NCBI RefSeq assembly: GCF_009905375.1
Contig: NC_133649.1
Location: 238,108,201-238,172,200 of the forward strand
Source: Apium graveolens
Taxonomy: Eukaryota; Streptophyta; Magnoliopsida; Apiales; Apiaceae
Reading direction: 5' to 3'
Length of the DNA stretch: 64,000 nt
The notes below the pieces were generated by a model. It was not told where the DNA came from, did not search any database, and saw nothing but the letters and a program-made list of their open reading frames with translations. Shown here one piece after another: positions 23,747 to 36,200 of the stretch. The position numbers were made by a program, and so were the translations under genes. How positions within the stretch are numbered: the stretch's first letter is position 1; the number at the start of each line of letters is the position of its first letter.

Positions 23747-26038
23747 GTGATCCCAAGATCATGGAGTAACTTTCCAAATGTTGCTTCTGTTAAGGGCTTG
23801 GTGATGATATCAACTACTTGTTGATCGGTCAGAACAAAGTGAAGGTCAATTGTTCCTTCCATGGCATGCTCCCTGATAAAATGATATCGAATACTGATAT
23901 GTTTAGTGAGTGAGTGTTATACTGGATTACCTGTCATTGCTATTGCACTTTGATTGTCATAAAAGATAGGAATCTTTGAGTAGGACAATCCATAGTCCAA
24001 TAGCTGATTTTTCATCCAAAGAATCTGAGCACAGCAACTGCCAGCAGCAATATATTCAGCTTCAGATGTAGATGTAGATATTGATTTCTGCTTCTTGCTT
24101 TACCAAGTAACCAATCTACCACCCAAATACTGATATCCACCCGAGGTACTCTTCCTGTCAATTTTGCATCCAGCAAAATCTGCATCAGAATAGCCCACTA
24201 GACTGAAATCTAATTCTCTTGTATACCATAAGCCAATAGATTGAGTCCCCTTTAAGTATCTCAAAATTCTCTTCACAACAATCAAATGAGGTTCCCTGGG
24301 TTTTTCCTGAAATCTTGCACACAAGCAGGTTGCATACATAATATCTGGTCTACTATAAGTTAGATAAAGCAATGAACTAATCATACCTAGGTAAGTAGTG
24401 ACATCAATTTTTTTACCTTGGTTTGGATCTAACTTTGTAACAGTATCCATCGGAGTTGTAGCAGTTATACTTTCTTGCATATTGAACCTGGTCAATAGAT
24501 TCTTTGTATGCTTAGATTGATTAATAATAAATTCCCTCATCAGTCTGTGTAACTTGTAACCGAAGAAATTAATTCCACTCTCCCATCATACTCATTTCGT
24601 ACCTTGACTTCCTTGCACATCTTTTTGTTAGTAGACCCAAAGATAATATCATCAACATAAATTTGCACCAGAAGAAGATCACAAGGTTTTGTCAATAGTA
24701 CCTCTTTTGAAACCACTTTTAAATAGAAATTTAGCAAGTGTTTCATACTATGCCCTTGTGCTTGTTTGAATCCATATAAAGCTTTGTCAAGTCTGTACAC
24801 ATGATCAGGAAATTTGGGATCAATGAAGCCAGGTGGTTGCTTAACATATACTTCTTCTTTTAACTCTCCATTCAGAAAGGCACTCTTGACATCCATCTGA
24901 AAGACTTTGAACTTTTTGTGTGCAACATATGCTAAGAAAATCCGAATAGCTTCCAGTCTTGCCATATGAGCAAATGTCTTATCATAATCAATGCCTTCTT
25001 GTTGTGAATAGCCCTTTATAACAAGTCTAGCTTTGTTGTTGATTATTGTGTCATCTGAATTTGTCTTATTCCCTAAAAACCAGTTTGTGCCAACAATTGA
25101 TTTATTCTTTGGCCTTGGAACTAGTTTTCACACTTCATTCCTTTTAAACTCATAAAACTCTTCCTGCATTGCTTGAATCTAGTCAGCATCCTTGAGTGCA
25201 TCTTCTAGTTTCTTTGGTTCCTCTTTAGAAAGAAAGTTGTGATAGAGACATTTATGTACAGTTGCACTTCTAGTTTGGACTCCAGCCTTAGGATCTCCAA
25301 TGATAAGATTAGTTGTATAATCTTTTGTCCATTTTACAGCCTTTGGCAGTACAGTCTCATTTCCTGATGCCCCCCCTGCACTTGTGCTATCTTCTCCATG
25401 TGAATCTCCCCATGTATCAGTGTTGTTGTCTGTTCCTGAGTGAGAGGAGCTTCCATTTGTAGACTGTTCACCAGACTGATCTTGATTTCCAGTTGAATGA
25501 TTACCTCCTGATAAACTATCATTCATTGTATTTGAAGAATTTCTAGTTGAACCTGTATTTTCTGATTCATCAACTTCATCAGAATCTGAATCACTAGAGT
25601 TATCACTGTCTGTATGTTGATGTTGCTCCCCTTCAACATATGGGTTTTCATGAAGTAATACCAAATCAGGATCAGAATCGTCATCAGGATCTGACTCAGT
25701 TTCAGGATTTAACTTGTCAATAGAATTGAACAAGTCATCAGGATTTGAATTATCTCCTGAATTGAGTCTTTTATTTGCAAACACAAGTTTTTCATGCGTA
25801 TCTTCATCAATTCCAGTGATCTTCTTGTCATCAAAGGAAACATGAATTGATTTAACAATTTTCCTCATTTTTAGATTGAAAATTTGTAGGCTTTTGATGA
25901 AGGGCATCCAACAAAAAACCCCTCATATGCTTTTCTGTCAAATTTTCCAAGCATTCCAGGATGTGTTCTTAGAACAAAACACTTGCATCTAAAGATTTGT
26001 AGATGCTTAAGCTTGGCTTTTTAAATGTTTCCATGTCT
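23599..26038 (-). pseudogene. Copia-1 post-integrase linker, reverse transcriptase and RNase H (broken)
   Basis: 25907-25179 encodes the acidic, Ser/Asp-rich linker after integrase (SDSDEVDESENTGSTRN) and the PKAVKWTKDYTTNLIIGDP motif. 24965-24540 shows RT motifs [37 protein letters not shown] and the catalytic [10 protein letters not shown]. 24540-23599 carries RNase H-region motifs ([34 protein letters not shown]). Several stops and shifts break the frame. The last about 49 codons before the stop at 23599 are encoded by the LTR, because the normal pol end, 3' untranslated region and polypurine tract are deleted. The protease lies immediately upstream with no integrase core between. Confidence 0.85.
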
Positions 26039-26341
26039 TTAGGCTTTAAAAACAGCCTTCTTTGTGATCTTATGAACTACTTCACAATGAGTGTCATAGA
26101 ACACAACATAGAAACCTCTATCAGTAATTTGACTGATACTCAACAGATTATGCTTTAGTCCATCTACCAGACCTACGTTTGAGATGATGACATTTCCAAT
26201 GATTATATTGCCATATCCCAGTGTTTTTCCTACATTGCCATCACCATAGGAAACCATTGGGCCAGCCTTCTCCACATATTCTGATAATAGGGATTTAGTT
26301 CCAGTCATATGTGTTGAACAACCACTGTCCAAGACAAGCAC
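26039..26341 (-). pseudogene. Copia-1 protease domain
   Basis: The frame carries [13 protein letters not shown], the aspartic protease signature of Ty1/copia elements, then [15 protein letters not shown], the conserved end of the domain. Upstream in frame is TGA TTA CAG GGA: an in-frame TGA, then an acceptor-like TTACAG. The sequence ends in a stop at 26039 just before the deleted integrase. Confidence 0.85.
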
Positions 26342-26963
26342 ATTCTTCTTATTTCCCTGTAATCAGAAATATGGAAATCAATTAGAATTTTTAAGAACCC
26401 ACACTTGTTGGGTCCTTTTTGCCATCTTATGTATTTTTGTATTAGAAGACTCCTTGTCAGGATTTAATCTATCAAGAATTACTCCATCAGGATTTGTCTT
26501 GACAATTTTAACTCTATAAGATGTATGCACATTCAGTTTAGCAGTTCTATTTAAAGCAACAATTTTTTAAATGTTGGTAAAGGATCGTAATTATTGTGAT
26601 ACAAACTATGATAATCTTTACAAGTGTAAATAGAATGTCAATAATGAGAACAAGGGTTCTGGTGTTTGGAAAGTACCGATGTACCACTAATATCGGACTC
26701 AGAAATCTTAGAAATTTTCTTTTTAGGCTTCCTACAATCAATAGCAATATGATTAATATTACCATAGTTAAAACAAGCTTTCCTTGGAGCATCAGGAATG
26801 TACTTATAGTTTTGTTTGCCTTATTTATCCCTTATTTTCCATTTCTACCTCTCTTAGTCCTAGATTTGGGAGTCGTAACAGTTAACTTATAAATTCTCTT
26901 GTCTAACTGACTTTTAGAAGGAAGTCCTATATTTTTGCTTTTCTTTTCTTGTGTTTTAGCCTC

Positions 26964-28594
26964 TTATTTCCTTTTATCAGAGACTCTAAGTTCAACTTTC
27001 TTCTCATCAGAATTCTTAGATGTAGAACCAACTTCATAGACAGACTTCACTCTATTTTCATCAATTCTAACAAACTTAACATGAGTAGTGTTATTAATAG
27101 CCTTATTGATATTCTTATCAGTAAATTTATTATAACCTAGACATTCTTTCCAATTTTTGTCACTGATGAAGTTATGAACTTTCTTTCCTGAAGTTATCCA
27201 TATTTTAAACACCTCTCTTTCATCCTCAAGAACTTTCTCTAGTCTAGCATACTTGATGTTTATCTGAGTTTCGTTATGTTGGGCCTTCTTACATACTTTT
27301 TAATTCTCATGCATGTATACTAACTCAGCTTCTAATAAATCATTTCTTTCTCTAAGCTTCTTATTATTAGCAATTAAATTGTCACATTCAAGAGTCTTAT
27401 TTTTAAAAGTGACATGCAAAGAGTATAAGAAATTCTTTAGTTCAGAGACGTTATCAATATCAACATGGAATATAACAAAAGGTACCTTATTAGTTCCTAA
27501 AGCATCCTCTCCATGAGTTTCCATGAGTGCATAACATTCATCATCATTATCAGTTCCTGATGAGTCCATCTAGTCTTTGTTGGAGTTTGTTGTGACCAAA
27601 GCCTTTCCAGTTGACTTGGGGCACTCAGAAGCCAGATGTCCCATTTCACTGTAGTTGTAACAAGTCACCCTGGTACTGTCAAACTTCCTTCCCTTGGTGT
27701 ACTGTCCATCAGTCTTTCTGAACTTGCCTTTGCCATCACCAGAGAATCTTCTGTTTAAACCACCTCTTCTTCGTGGTTTTGCAAACCTCATTCTTCTAAA
27801 GCCTTTAACCAGTATTGCAGCCATTTCAACAACTTGAGGATCATCCAAATCAAACTCAAAATCCTTATCAGTATATGTGTCAGGATATGATGAATCATCA
27901 GTATCTGACACTTCCACCATGTTCCTTCTTCTTGACCTCTCACTTATCTTTTCCTTACCTTTATGAGTCTCAGCATTGAGATCCATACAGCCTTCATCCT
28001 TTGACCCTTTCTATTCTTCCTTTACTGGATCTCCAAGTCATGAGTTTTCAGCATCCCATACACTTCATCCAGAGCCAGTGAATCAAGATCATATTGATGC
28101 CTGATTATTGAGGCTTGAGTATCCCAATCTTCTGGAAGAGCTCTCAAAAACTTGGTGTTTGAGTCTTCTCTTTCATATTCTTTTCCAACCAATGATAGAT
28201 CATTCAACAATGTCATAAATCTATCATATATATCAGTAATTGACTTATCAGCCTTGGCATCAAACTGCTCATATTCTTGCACAAGAATAGCTCTTCTGTT
28301 CTTCTTTATTGCCATTGTACCTTGACACTCTGTCTCCAAGGCATCCCATATCTCCTTTGCAGTCTTGCAAGCAATCACTTTATTTGACATCATATTGTCC
28401 AAACTATTATGCAGAATATTCCTGACTTTTGCATCCTTCAGCATTGAAGCCTTTTCCTGATCTGACCACTTTAATCTTTCTTTTTTGACATAGTGTCCAG
28501 GAGCATCTGGGGTCATAGCTACAATTTTCATAGGGTATGGAGGTCCTGTTTTGATGATATCAACATATGTATCATCAATCGCTTCAAGGAACAT
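26964..28594 (-). pseudogene. Copia-1 gag (broken)
   Basis: 28594-28022 is the gag core (AKVRNILHNSLDNMMSNKVI, AKEIWDALETECQGT, YDRFMTLLNDLSLVGKEYE), close to the intact gag at 50822. 27986-27570 contains a zinc knuckle CYNYSEMGHLASEC, in which the second zinc-binding Cys has become Tyr. 27569-27300 and 27212-26964 are the following charged, coiled-coil-like part and the NWKECLGY motif. The usual N-terminus before MFLEAIDD is not in an open frame. Confidence 0.85.
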
Positions 28595-28708
28595 TAAAAT
28601 ATGTACTCTTCATGTAGAGTAATCAGCTTTCTTCAGGATGGGGGTTTTTATGCTTTCATACTTACTTCCAGACATCTTGACCTTTGAAAAGTAATAGTTA
28701 ATTTGATC

Positions 28709-28720
28709 GCTCTGATAACA
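28709..28720 (-). other. Copia-1 primer binding site (initiator tRNA-Met type)
   Basis: Minus strand TGTTATCAGAGC, one mismatch to the initiator tRNA-Met complement TGGTATCAGAGC, two bases from the LTR edge at 28723. Confidence 0.8.
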
Positions 28721-28722
28721 CT

Positions 28723-29310
28723 TGTTGCCCAATAAAGTAATTGTTTAATGGGGTTGGATACAATTACTAAACAAATCGATGTATTATGAATGTAAAGTAA
28801 GAATAGATGAATTAAATAATAATTTATATTGGTCTTTGATAAACTGTTACAAAAACGCTCTCAAGAATAATATTCTAAAAAGTTGCTAGGTTATACGAAT
28901 ACTCAAGTTAAGCTCCATACTTCTAAAGTGTTAACCTATTATGTGTTTATATACTACACAGCTATAATCAATCACTATCAATCACAAGATATATTATAGT
29001 ATAATTCTACCACTTTTTATATATATCTAAATAAACTACGATCCTATAAATCATCACCTTCTGATTTATCTCGCAGTTCTGACTTGTCATCCAAGTCATT
29101 CTCAACGAATAATCTGATCAACATATATATGTTATAGCTTTGACGGATATTCATATGTAGATATCAATGGATGACTAAATAGATTGTCAATGGATGATAA
29201 TGAAGCTTTCAACGGATAATCATATCATAACAGTTGATCATATCCTGATTCCTCTGTTAGATCCCGACGCCTTAATAAATCCTGATTCCTGAAATAGACA
29301 GTTCCTAACA
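28723..29310 (-). repeat. Copia-1 5' LTR
   Basis: 588 bp from TGTTGCCC to ...GTTCCTAACA. The terminal TGTT/AACA inverted repeats are intact. A TATA-like box (minus, TATATAAA) is at 28946-28953. CAACGGATRAT-like motifs occur at 29100-29230. Confidence 0.88.
28946..28953 (-). promoter_or_regulatory. TATA-like box of Copia-1 LTR
   Basis: TATATAAA on the minus strand in the context GTGTAGTATATAAACACA; the same context occurs in the Copia-3 LTR (50530-50537), so the core promoter is shared between families. Confidence 0.6.
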
Positions 29311-29315
29311 AAGCT
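29311..29315. repeat. Copia-1 target-site duplication, right copy (AAGCT)
   Basis: Exact repeat of 23184-23188. Confidence 0.85.
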
Positions 29316-29536
29316 TCTATACTTCTCTCTGAGGAATGATCAGGATTGATCTTCTTCCAGAGTTTATTCCTTAGCTTGATGGTTGTTCATAAAACTATCA
29401 TCTAGTATAATCTACTTAGCATTTTTACAGACTCGAGAAATACAATTACATAATACAATTAGATTATCATACACTTTATCCTTAGGGTTGTCAAGATGAC
29501 TTAGTCTTGTTATGTACAGGCATGTCTTGCACAACA

Positions 29537-31153
29537 ATCTCCCCCAATTTGTGAGAAGATTACTTGTTACAAATTCATGCCTGATAACAAGACTAACCCC
29601 AAGCTAAAATTAGCCAAAATAAGACTGACAAATTTATTAAAGTACAACTTTTATACAATCTTGCAATTACATACAGAGTTGAGTTTACATGTTCATATGA
29701 ATTTCTCATAGCCTGGTTATTCTCTAATTAGATCTTTGAGTCTGACTAGACATTCAAGTTCTTCAAAAATCTCAGTTCCTATTAGAGCTTCTACCAGTTT
29801 AAGTCATTCACTTAAGGAGTAACTGTCAAGATGATATATTTTGTACCTTGATAACTTATGAGTCTTGATATAGAGAAACATCCCATTTGGAGAAATCCTG
29901 CTCAATCCCTTATCTTTTAACTCATTACACCTTTTCTCAAATATCTTAATTTCCTGGACATATTTCCCTTTATTTTCTTCCCTTTTATCTTTTTCCCTGG
30001 AACATCTTTCATTCCTTTCTCTCACCTTTTCAGCTAACTCCGCCTTCCTCATTCTTGTAAAAGCATCCTTTGCATTCATCAAACTGATCACCCTCTCAAG
30101 TTCCATAGTGGAGTAGTTCTCGATAACTTCTTTGTTTAACAAATTAAAGGTGTCATCCTTGAAGTAAATTCTGACTTCTCCCAAAGATTCAACATAGACT
30201 TTGACTATTTCTTCAGCTAGCTGTTTGTGGTAGTCATCATCTGTTATGTTTTATGAGATAGGTAGAAAGTCACTCTGATTAAAACAATCCTAAAGTGCAG
30301 CAGCTTCAACTTGAATTCTTTTTGATTTTTTCCCTACAGACTTGAAGTGAGTTATAGTTGGAGATATGAATGAAGGTAGTTTGGAGAATTTTTTTAAGGA
30401 AGTTTGGTTTGTTGTGATAAGGATTTTGAGTAGAGAGTTTGCAGTAGGTTTGTACAGGTTCTTGGGCTTTAAGGTTTGGATATTTTGAGATAGTGTTTGG
30501 CTAGGTGTTTGAGTTGGGATTGGCAAGGTTTTGGATATTTGGGTTAAAGGTGTTTTCTTTGTGTCTCTACCATTACCTTTATCCTTCTTCTTCTTTTTGC
30601 TGTCATCCTTTCCCTTCTTCTTCTTATCTTTGCTAGACTTATCATCCTTATGACTCCCGCTAAATTTGCTTGATTGACTTGGATTTGAGCCAAAAGATGT
30701 ATGCTCATCTTTCTTTTTCTCATCATTATTCAAGTCATCATCTTTTTAATTTATTTGTGTCCTTGGTAGCATAGTGTCTGCATTCTTCAGATATCTTGAA
30801 AAAAATTTGATCATCTCCGCATCCTCATGAGTTTAATTTTTCTTGGTCTTCAACTCAGTCTCCAAGGTCATCATCAGATTCTTGTTGCCCATGACACAAA
30901 GTTTTGGCAGTTAGAAGTGTTTGCATCTTCTAGTGTTGGGGCAGATATAGGCCACTCCTTTGCTTGGATGTAGGTAGGCTTCAGGGAGAGCATATATTTG
31001 ACCATTTTTGAGTTCATGAAGTAAAAAAGTATCCTATGGACTCATCACCTTGAATTTTTTGATGAATACATCCAGTTCAGATGCCCTTCTAGATTGCAGA
31101 AAAAATAGGGAGACCTGCATGCACCTTTCAATACCAGAATCATTTACATTCAC
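29537..31153 (-). pseudogene. SIRE-A 3' interior with remains of ORF3 C-terminal half
   Basis: A polypurine tract (29537-29550, AAATTGGGGGAGAT on the minus strand) adjoins the LTR. Upstream on the minus strand, frames at 30184-29804 (a charged helix, RMRKAELAEKVRERNERC, ending with NGMFLYIKTHKLSRYKIYHL) and 30733-30290 (Lys/Asp/Ser-rich, KDDKSSKDKKKKGKDDSKKK) form a highly charged protein tail, and a further piece near 30890-31010 is readable. By position and composition these are the decayed C-terminal part of an ORF3 like those of Copia-2 and Copia-3. The rest of SIRE-A is not in the window, because sequence E begins at 31154. Confidence 0.6.
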
Positions 31154-31661
31154 TGTAAAAACCCGAATTTTTGATATCGGTAAAAGACCTTTATGAATAG
31201 TAACCTTGCGATTTAATAAAAACTTTTGCGACCACACCATATATGAGTTTTTAATATAAGATTCCGAGTTGATATTGTGATATTACGTACCAAATGAGTG
31301 TATGTAAAAGCCACTCGTTTTCGGAGAAAATGAAATTTGTAAAACAACCTTATCTTACGGACTATCGAGGAATACGAGAATCACATTATGATTAAGAATT
31401 TAGAATTCTACGAATTAAAATCCAAGTACAAGGTTTCAAAGCATAAAGGATTTATAACAAAGGATTTACCCCGCGAATCGCTTACGAAGATTTATTACGA
31501 GACCGAATAAACGACCAAGCAAACACGTAAGCGAGCGAATAAACAAACCAAGGCCACGCAAATTCCATGCAAATGTAGTGCAACTAAATTAGCAATAAAT
31601 TAATCAAGCTAGGTAATTAAATTTAAAGCTAATGAAAGATAACAATCCTTAAAATAAGAAT
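31154..31661 (+). mobile_element. LTR-like sequence E, left part
   Basis: It begins TGTAAAAACCCGAATTTTTG, a start typical of long plant Ty3/gypsy LTRs, immediately after SIRE-A interior sequence. It is AT-rich and non-coding. It is interrupted at 31661 by Copia-2 and resumes after 44970. Strand is inferred from the start only. Confidence 0.5.
31657..31661. repeat. Copia-2 target-site duplication, left copy (AGAAT)
   Basis: AGAAT precedes TGTTAGG and is repeated exactly at 44966-44970. Confidence 0.95.
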
Positions 31662-33032
31662 TGTTAGGTCCCAATTTGTTTGTAGAAGGGGGGGTTGAAT
31701 GCAAACAATACCGTTTCGACGAATAAAATGCGGAATAAAATTGTGAAACAAAATTCAAGTTAAATAAAACTTTTATTAAACTTGAAAGGTGTTACAACTA
31801 CGGTATCGATTACAAGGGTTTAATCTCAAATCAATTATTACAAATTTAGAATAAATTCGACATGAACTTTTTCTATTTTTGTAATTAAAAGATCAAATGC
31901 TAAAAGCGATTTGAGATTAAGTTCTAGGGATTTTAATCCGCTAGATTGATATACAAGAACAAGATAAGTAATTCTAGTGGTTTGGATTTAACATTAACAA
32001 ACTAGAATATTTGATCTTGAATAAGCAGATGAATGATGAAATATTTTCTTTTGTTTTCTGCTGTGTTTTCTTGTTCTGTATGTGCTGCTCTGTTTTTGCT
32101 GAATTATGTATTGATATTGTCTTCTGCTTTCTTTTAAACAATCACAGCCCAAGTTGTTGAACTGGTGTGACAATCTATTTGAGCTTGAAGGACTTTCGGT
32201 GAGACAATCTATTAGAGCTAGGAAGACAATTAAAATGAACTAGCAAGACTTTCAGTATGACTATTGATTGTCATACCGATTGTCATAGTAGTACAATTGA
32301 AATTGTTTTTCTGAATACATAATTGATTTTAATCTAATTGAAAATTCTATCAATACAATTAACTGAATTAGCAAGACATTCGGTATGACTATCAATTGTC
32401 ATACCGATTGTCATACTAGTACAATCAGTTGTCTTACTTAGAATTATCACAGATTTTAATCAATTAACATTCTGAAAATCCTTAATATTAATTCTAAATT
32501 AATTAATCAATTTAATTCAATTAAACAATAAATTAATCCTTGCAGATATAATTTATTTTCTTAATTAAATTATATGACTTAATTAATTAATAGAGAATTA
32601 ATACTAACCCTGAGCAGCATCCATTCTTCTGACAATCTTCTGAAAGTCTCTGAGACTTATGAATCAATTCCGTCACTTCAACGCTGACACTCGATGTACT
32701 GTATGGTTCATGAGTGACTAACTTTCGTGACGTTTCTTCATGTCTTGACTTTGTTGTTCTGATTGAATCCTTGTAATAAATGATACCTTGACGAGATCTC
32801 TGTCACTTGATTAAATCCACGATCTTGATTTATATCACTGAGGCATGATCAAATTCTTGAACTTCTTCCAGTGAATCTTCAAGTCTGCAGATGAACAATG
32901 TTTCTTTATTCTTTGACAGATGTTACTTTGTGAGATCTCTCTGATGCTTGATCCACTATTTACTTATTACATTCTTATTTGAGTTGAGTTAAATACTCGA
33001 ATAAACGAGTAGGCTATGACATATGCCTTTCA
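31662..33032 (-). repeat. Copia-2 3' LTR
   Basis: 1,371 bp from TGTTAGGTCCC to ...TGCCTTTCA. The region 32150-32430 holds several GATTGTCATACC-type motifs, also present in the spacer at 37187-37585. Confidence 0.95.
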
Positions 33033-33046
33033 ATCTCCCCCTATTT
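33033..33046 (-). other. Copia-2 polypurine tract
   Basis: AAATAGGGGGAGAT on the minus strand, directly before the 3' LTR. Confidence 0.9.
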
Positions 33047-33294
33047 GCTTGTTAGACAATAACAACAAATACCTAGAGGATAACTCAACTAACAAATAAG
33101 AAAAAGATATAAACAGTAATGTAAAGTAAATAGCAGAAAAGTTCTGGATTATATTTAACATTTTCCAGATTCCAAATGAAATTTACAAGTGAATACAAGA
33201 TAGATGTTCCTCTAGCCTGAACATATAACTACATTAGACTATCTTGATTCATAGCGCTCTAATCATATTACATTGAGTTTTGAGCTAATTGACT

Positions 33295-36200
33295 TTAGTT
33301 GTCTTCTCTTCTGACTTCACCTTCTTCTAAATCTTGAAGCAATTCCTTGTCAAAAACACGATCCTTTTCTGAAGTGAAGCTCGCAGGTCTGACTGGTTGA
33401 ACTCCAACTGTCTTCAACTTATTCTTGAGTTGATTGTACCTTTTAACATTCTTCTCACAATAAGCTTGAATCAAGTCAGCAGCTTGAGTCTTCAACATGG
33501 ATGAATATCCAGCAGTTCTCAAATGATGTTCCATCCAGACCAGATGCTTAGCTGAGTAGTCTTTAAGAGATTGTACATCTAGCTGACAGATTTGAAGACA
33601 ATCAGACTTAAAGAATCTCACCTGATGAGGATTGTTGACCACTTGAGGACTAGCCCTGCTGGCAAACTCTTTAAGCCTTTCCCGAAGAACTTCATTCAAC
33701 TCTGAGCTTCTTTTCACTTTGTTTAAAAGAACCCAAATCTCTGACAACGAACGATTCTCAAATAGATGAAGTGACACTTTGAATGATCCTTCACTCTGAC
33801 AATATACAAAAATGCTCATCTCATTTAGGGATCTATCAAAAGCAGCTGTGATCCTTGAGACTTCAGTCTTGATAGCATTCATGTACATGTCATTGTTAGG
33901 ATTTGAGATTTCCAGCTTGTCAAGAAGATGTAAGAACTGCCTATCATTGTTAGTGCATAGCTGAGGCATATCGAGTACTCTCCTAGCTTCATCCCACTTT
34001 CCACCAATCTTCAGTCTGACATCTCTTCTCCTTTCTTGAGCTTTAATGTCATGAAGACGTTGCTTTTGAAGAGTTTCTGTTCTTTGTATGTCTTTTCTCC
34101 TATCAATGATCTGTGAGACCTTCTTGAGTTCAGCTTCTTTTCTTTGCATCTCTGACTGCTCTTTCTGAAATTCTTTCTCAAACCTAGGATCCACTGTATC
34201 TTCTTCTTCCCAATCTTCAAAATCACTTTCTTCTTCAGCTTCAAATAACCCATCTTTATCTTCCTGAACTGGTTCAGTGGGAATGTCAAAAATATCGAAG
34301 TCATCCTGTTCTCCACTGTAGTAGGCATCATCAGCCTTTCCTTTATCTCCAGCAGAAGTATCTTTTTCTTTCCCTTTGGAACTACTCCCTTTCTTCTCCC
34401 CCTTAGTTGAGGGATCCTCTACTGACTTTCCTTTGAAACCTCCACCACTTCCAGAGCCTGATCCTCCACCAGACGGTCCTTCAAAATAAGCTCTTTGTTC
34501 TTCATTAGGGCAATGAGAATTCTTGATCATGTAATATAAGTGCTTCATGCCTTCATTTAGATGTTCCATGCCCGTCTCTATCTTTAGAAATCTTGAGTTG
34601 TCCAGTGAATGATTCATCTCAACGAGGTCTTCAAGAGAAGTCATTCTTGTATGTAGGGAGCAGAAGTTGGATATGTCATCAGCTGATAAATTTGGAGTGT
34701 CCTGAATAGAATTGAGCTTTGGTATTACAGTAGTCTTTAAATCTGAGATGTCATTCCTTATGATTGCAAGCTGATTGTCGACAGAGGTGGAAGAAGAAGA
34801 CCGTTCAACCACTTGTGCTTTGAATGCTTGAGCTTCAGCTTGACTTTTAGCAAGTTCTTCTTTCAGGGCAGCAATCTGAGCTAACAGGTTGACAGTATCA
34901 GTGTCTGTGTGTGCTCTCACCTGAAGTTCACTCGTATTTGGTTCACTCATCTCACGTGCATGTGTTTCTCTCAATATGATTGCTCGTGAGGAGTCTTCCA
35001 ATTGCTGTTCTTTTGTACCTGCATTAAAAATCACCCTAGCCTCTTCAAGAGAGGTCAGTGGTGGTGCAATGGGAATTCGCGAGTCCCGATCCTCAGTCAA
35101 TGCTATCAAATCTTTTGGAATAGATGTCTGAATTGCTTCAGGGATAGATTGACCGAGTTGCCCTCCACTTTCTCCAGATAAATCTGCGAGTGGAGAATCC
35201 CATAAGGGAGCCAGAGTTGTTGGATCTGGGAGGGGAGAAAATGACTCTATTAAAGATGGCGGAGAGTCAGATTTTCCCTCTGAAGCATGTGACTGCTCTT
35301 CTGCCGTAACTATGGCAGACACTGTAACCGACTCTACGTGCACTCCTCGCTGGGTGTCCTGAGTATTATCTGGGGAAGTGTATGGTTCCATTGTGAGTAA
35401 TGGAATTGTGATTGACTCATTACAAGATGCCATGGCCCGATGGCGAATTTCAATAGATGCATCCTGTTGAGAGAATGCCTCTAGTAACTGTTCATTGGCC
35501 ATGTCAAAGTCCATGTCCTGTTGGGAGGACAAGGATGGGCTTTCAGATGCCTCAGAATAGGTTTTTCTTTTCTTAGGAGGAGGCAGAGCTGAGGGTTCAC
35601 TCATATTTGACATTGTACTACTTCCTAGTAATCTTCTGGGTAACATTTTAGACAGTGGGGGAGAGGGTGAGATAGAATGAGACTCTGTGTTTGGCTCTAT
35701 GACCTAGGATTGAAGCTGTGGTTCTACAACTTCATGGTCAGCCCTATCAACCACTGAGGGTCTGTTAACAGAAGTAGGAAGAGAGTGAGAGAGAGGAGTT
35801 ACTACCTGTAATGGAAGAGCCTGGGTGGCTTGAACCACTGGAGGTTGAGGTTGCTGTTCATGGCCGGGAAGATTAAAAATAGGCAAGGGAATATAATTGG
35901 CCATGAAAGCAGATACAAGTACTGGTACTTGCATAAATTTGAAGGTTGTGTCTTGGCGAGTGTAAATCTTTTTGCTAACTGGTGGGGGTTCGGTTACAGC
36001 AGAGTTAGCAAAAAGTGCTTTGTGTTCAGGGGTGAGTAGATGATCTGCTATGAGCATAAGAAAACGAGCATAGTAACATGATACCCTACGATTTGTAGAA
36101 TGATCACGTAAAGCAGAAGTTAGACGTCTCAAGAGAATGGGAAAAAGTAGTTTGCCAAAATTGATCCTTTGATTGAAAACAACCGCAAGACCAATATACT

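Larger units (their letters stand above)
23189..29310 (-). mobile_element. Copia-1: Sirevirus-like Ty1/copia element, internally deleted
   Basis: A minus-strand element of 6.1 kb bounded by AAGCT duplications and nested in the SIRE-A LTR. The left LTR is 23189 to about 23746 and lacks the first about 31 bases of the LTR sense strand. The right LTR is 28723-29310 (588 bp). The order on the minus strand is PBS (28709), gag (28594-26964), protease (26341-26039), then directly the post-integrase linker, RT and RNase H. The integrase core is missing, and so is any ORF3. The two LTRs differ at many sites, so the insertion is older than Copia-2. Confidence 0.88.
21645..29536 (-). mobile_element. SIRE-A 3' LTR, split by a solo LTR and by Copia-1
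   Basis: It starts TGTTAGGTATGAAGTGCAAC and ends CTTGCACAACA at 29536, matching the ends of the LTR at 10842-12287. After removing the solo LTR (22081-22610) and Copia-1 (23189-29310 plus one target-site copy), about 1.24 kb of LTR remains. The halves join where the related LTR is continuous: TTATTCAACTCTAAGCTT on the left, GCTTCTATAC on the right. A polypurine tract follows at 29537-29550, so the element runs on the minus strand with its interior to the right. Confidence 0.82.
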
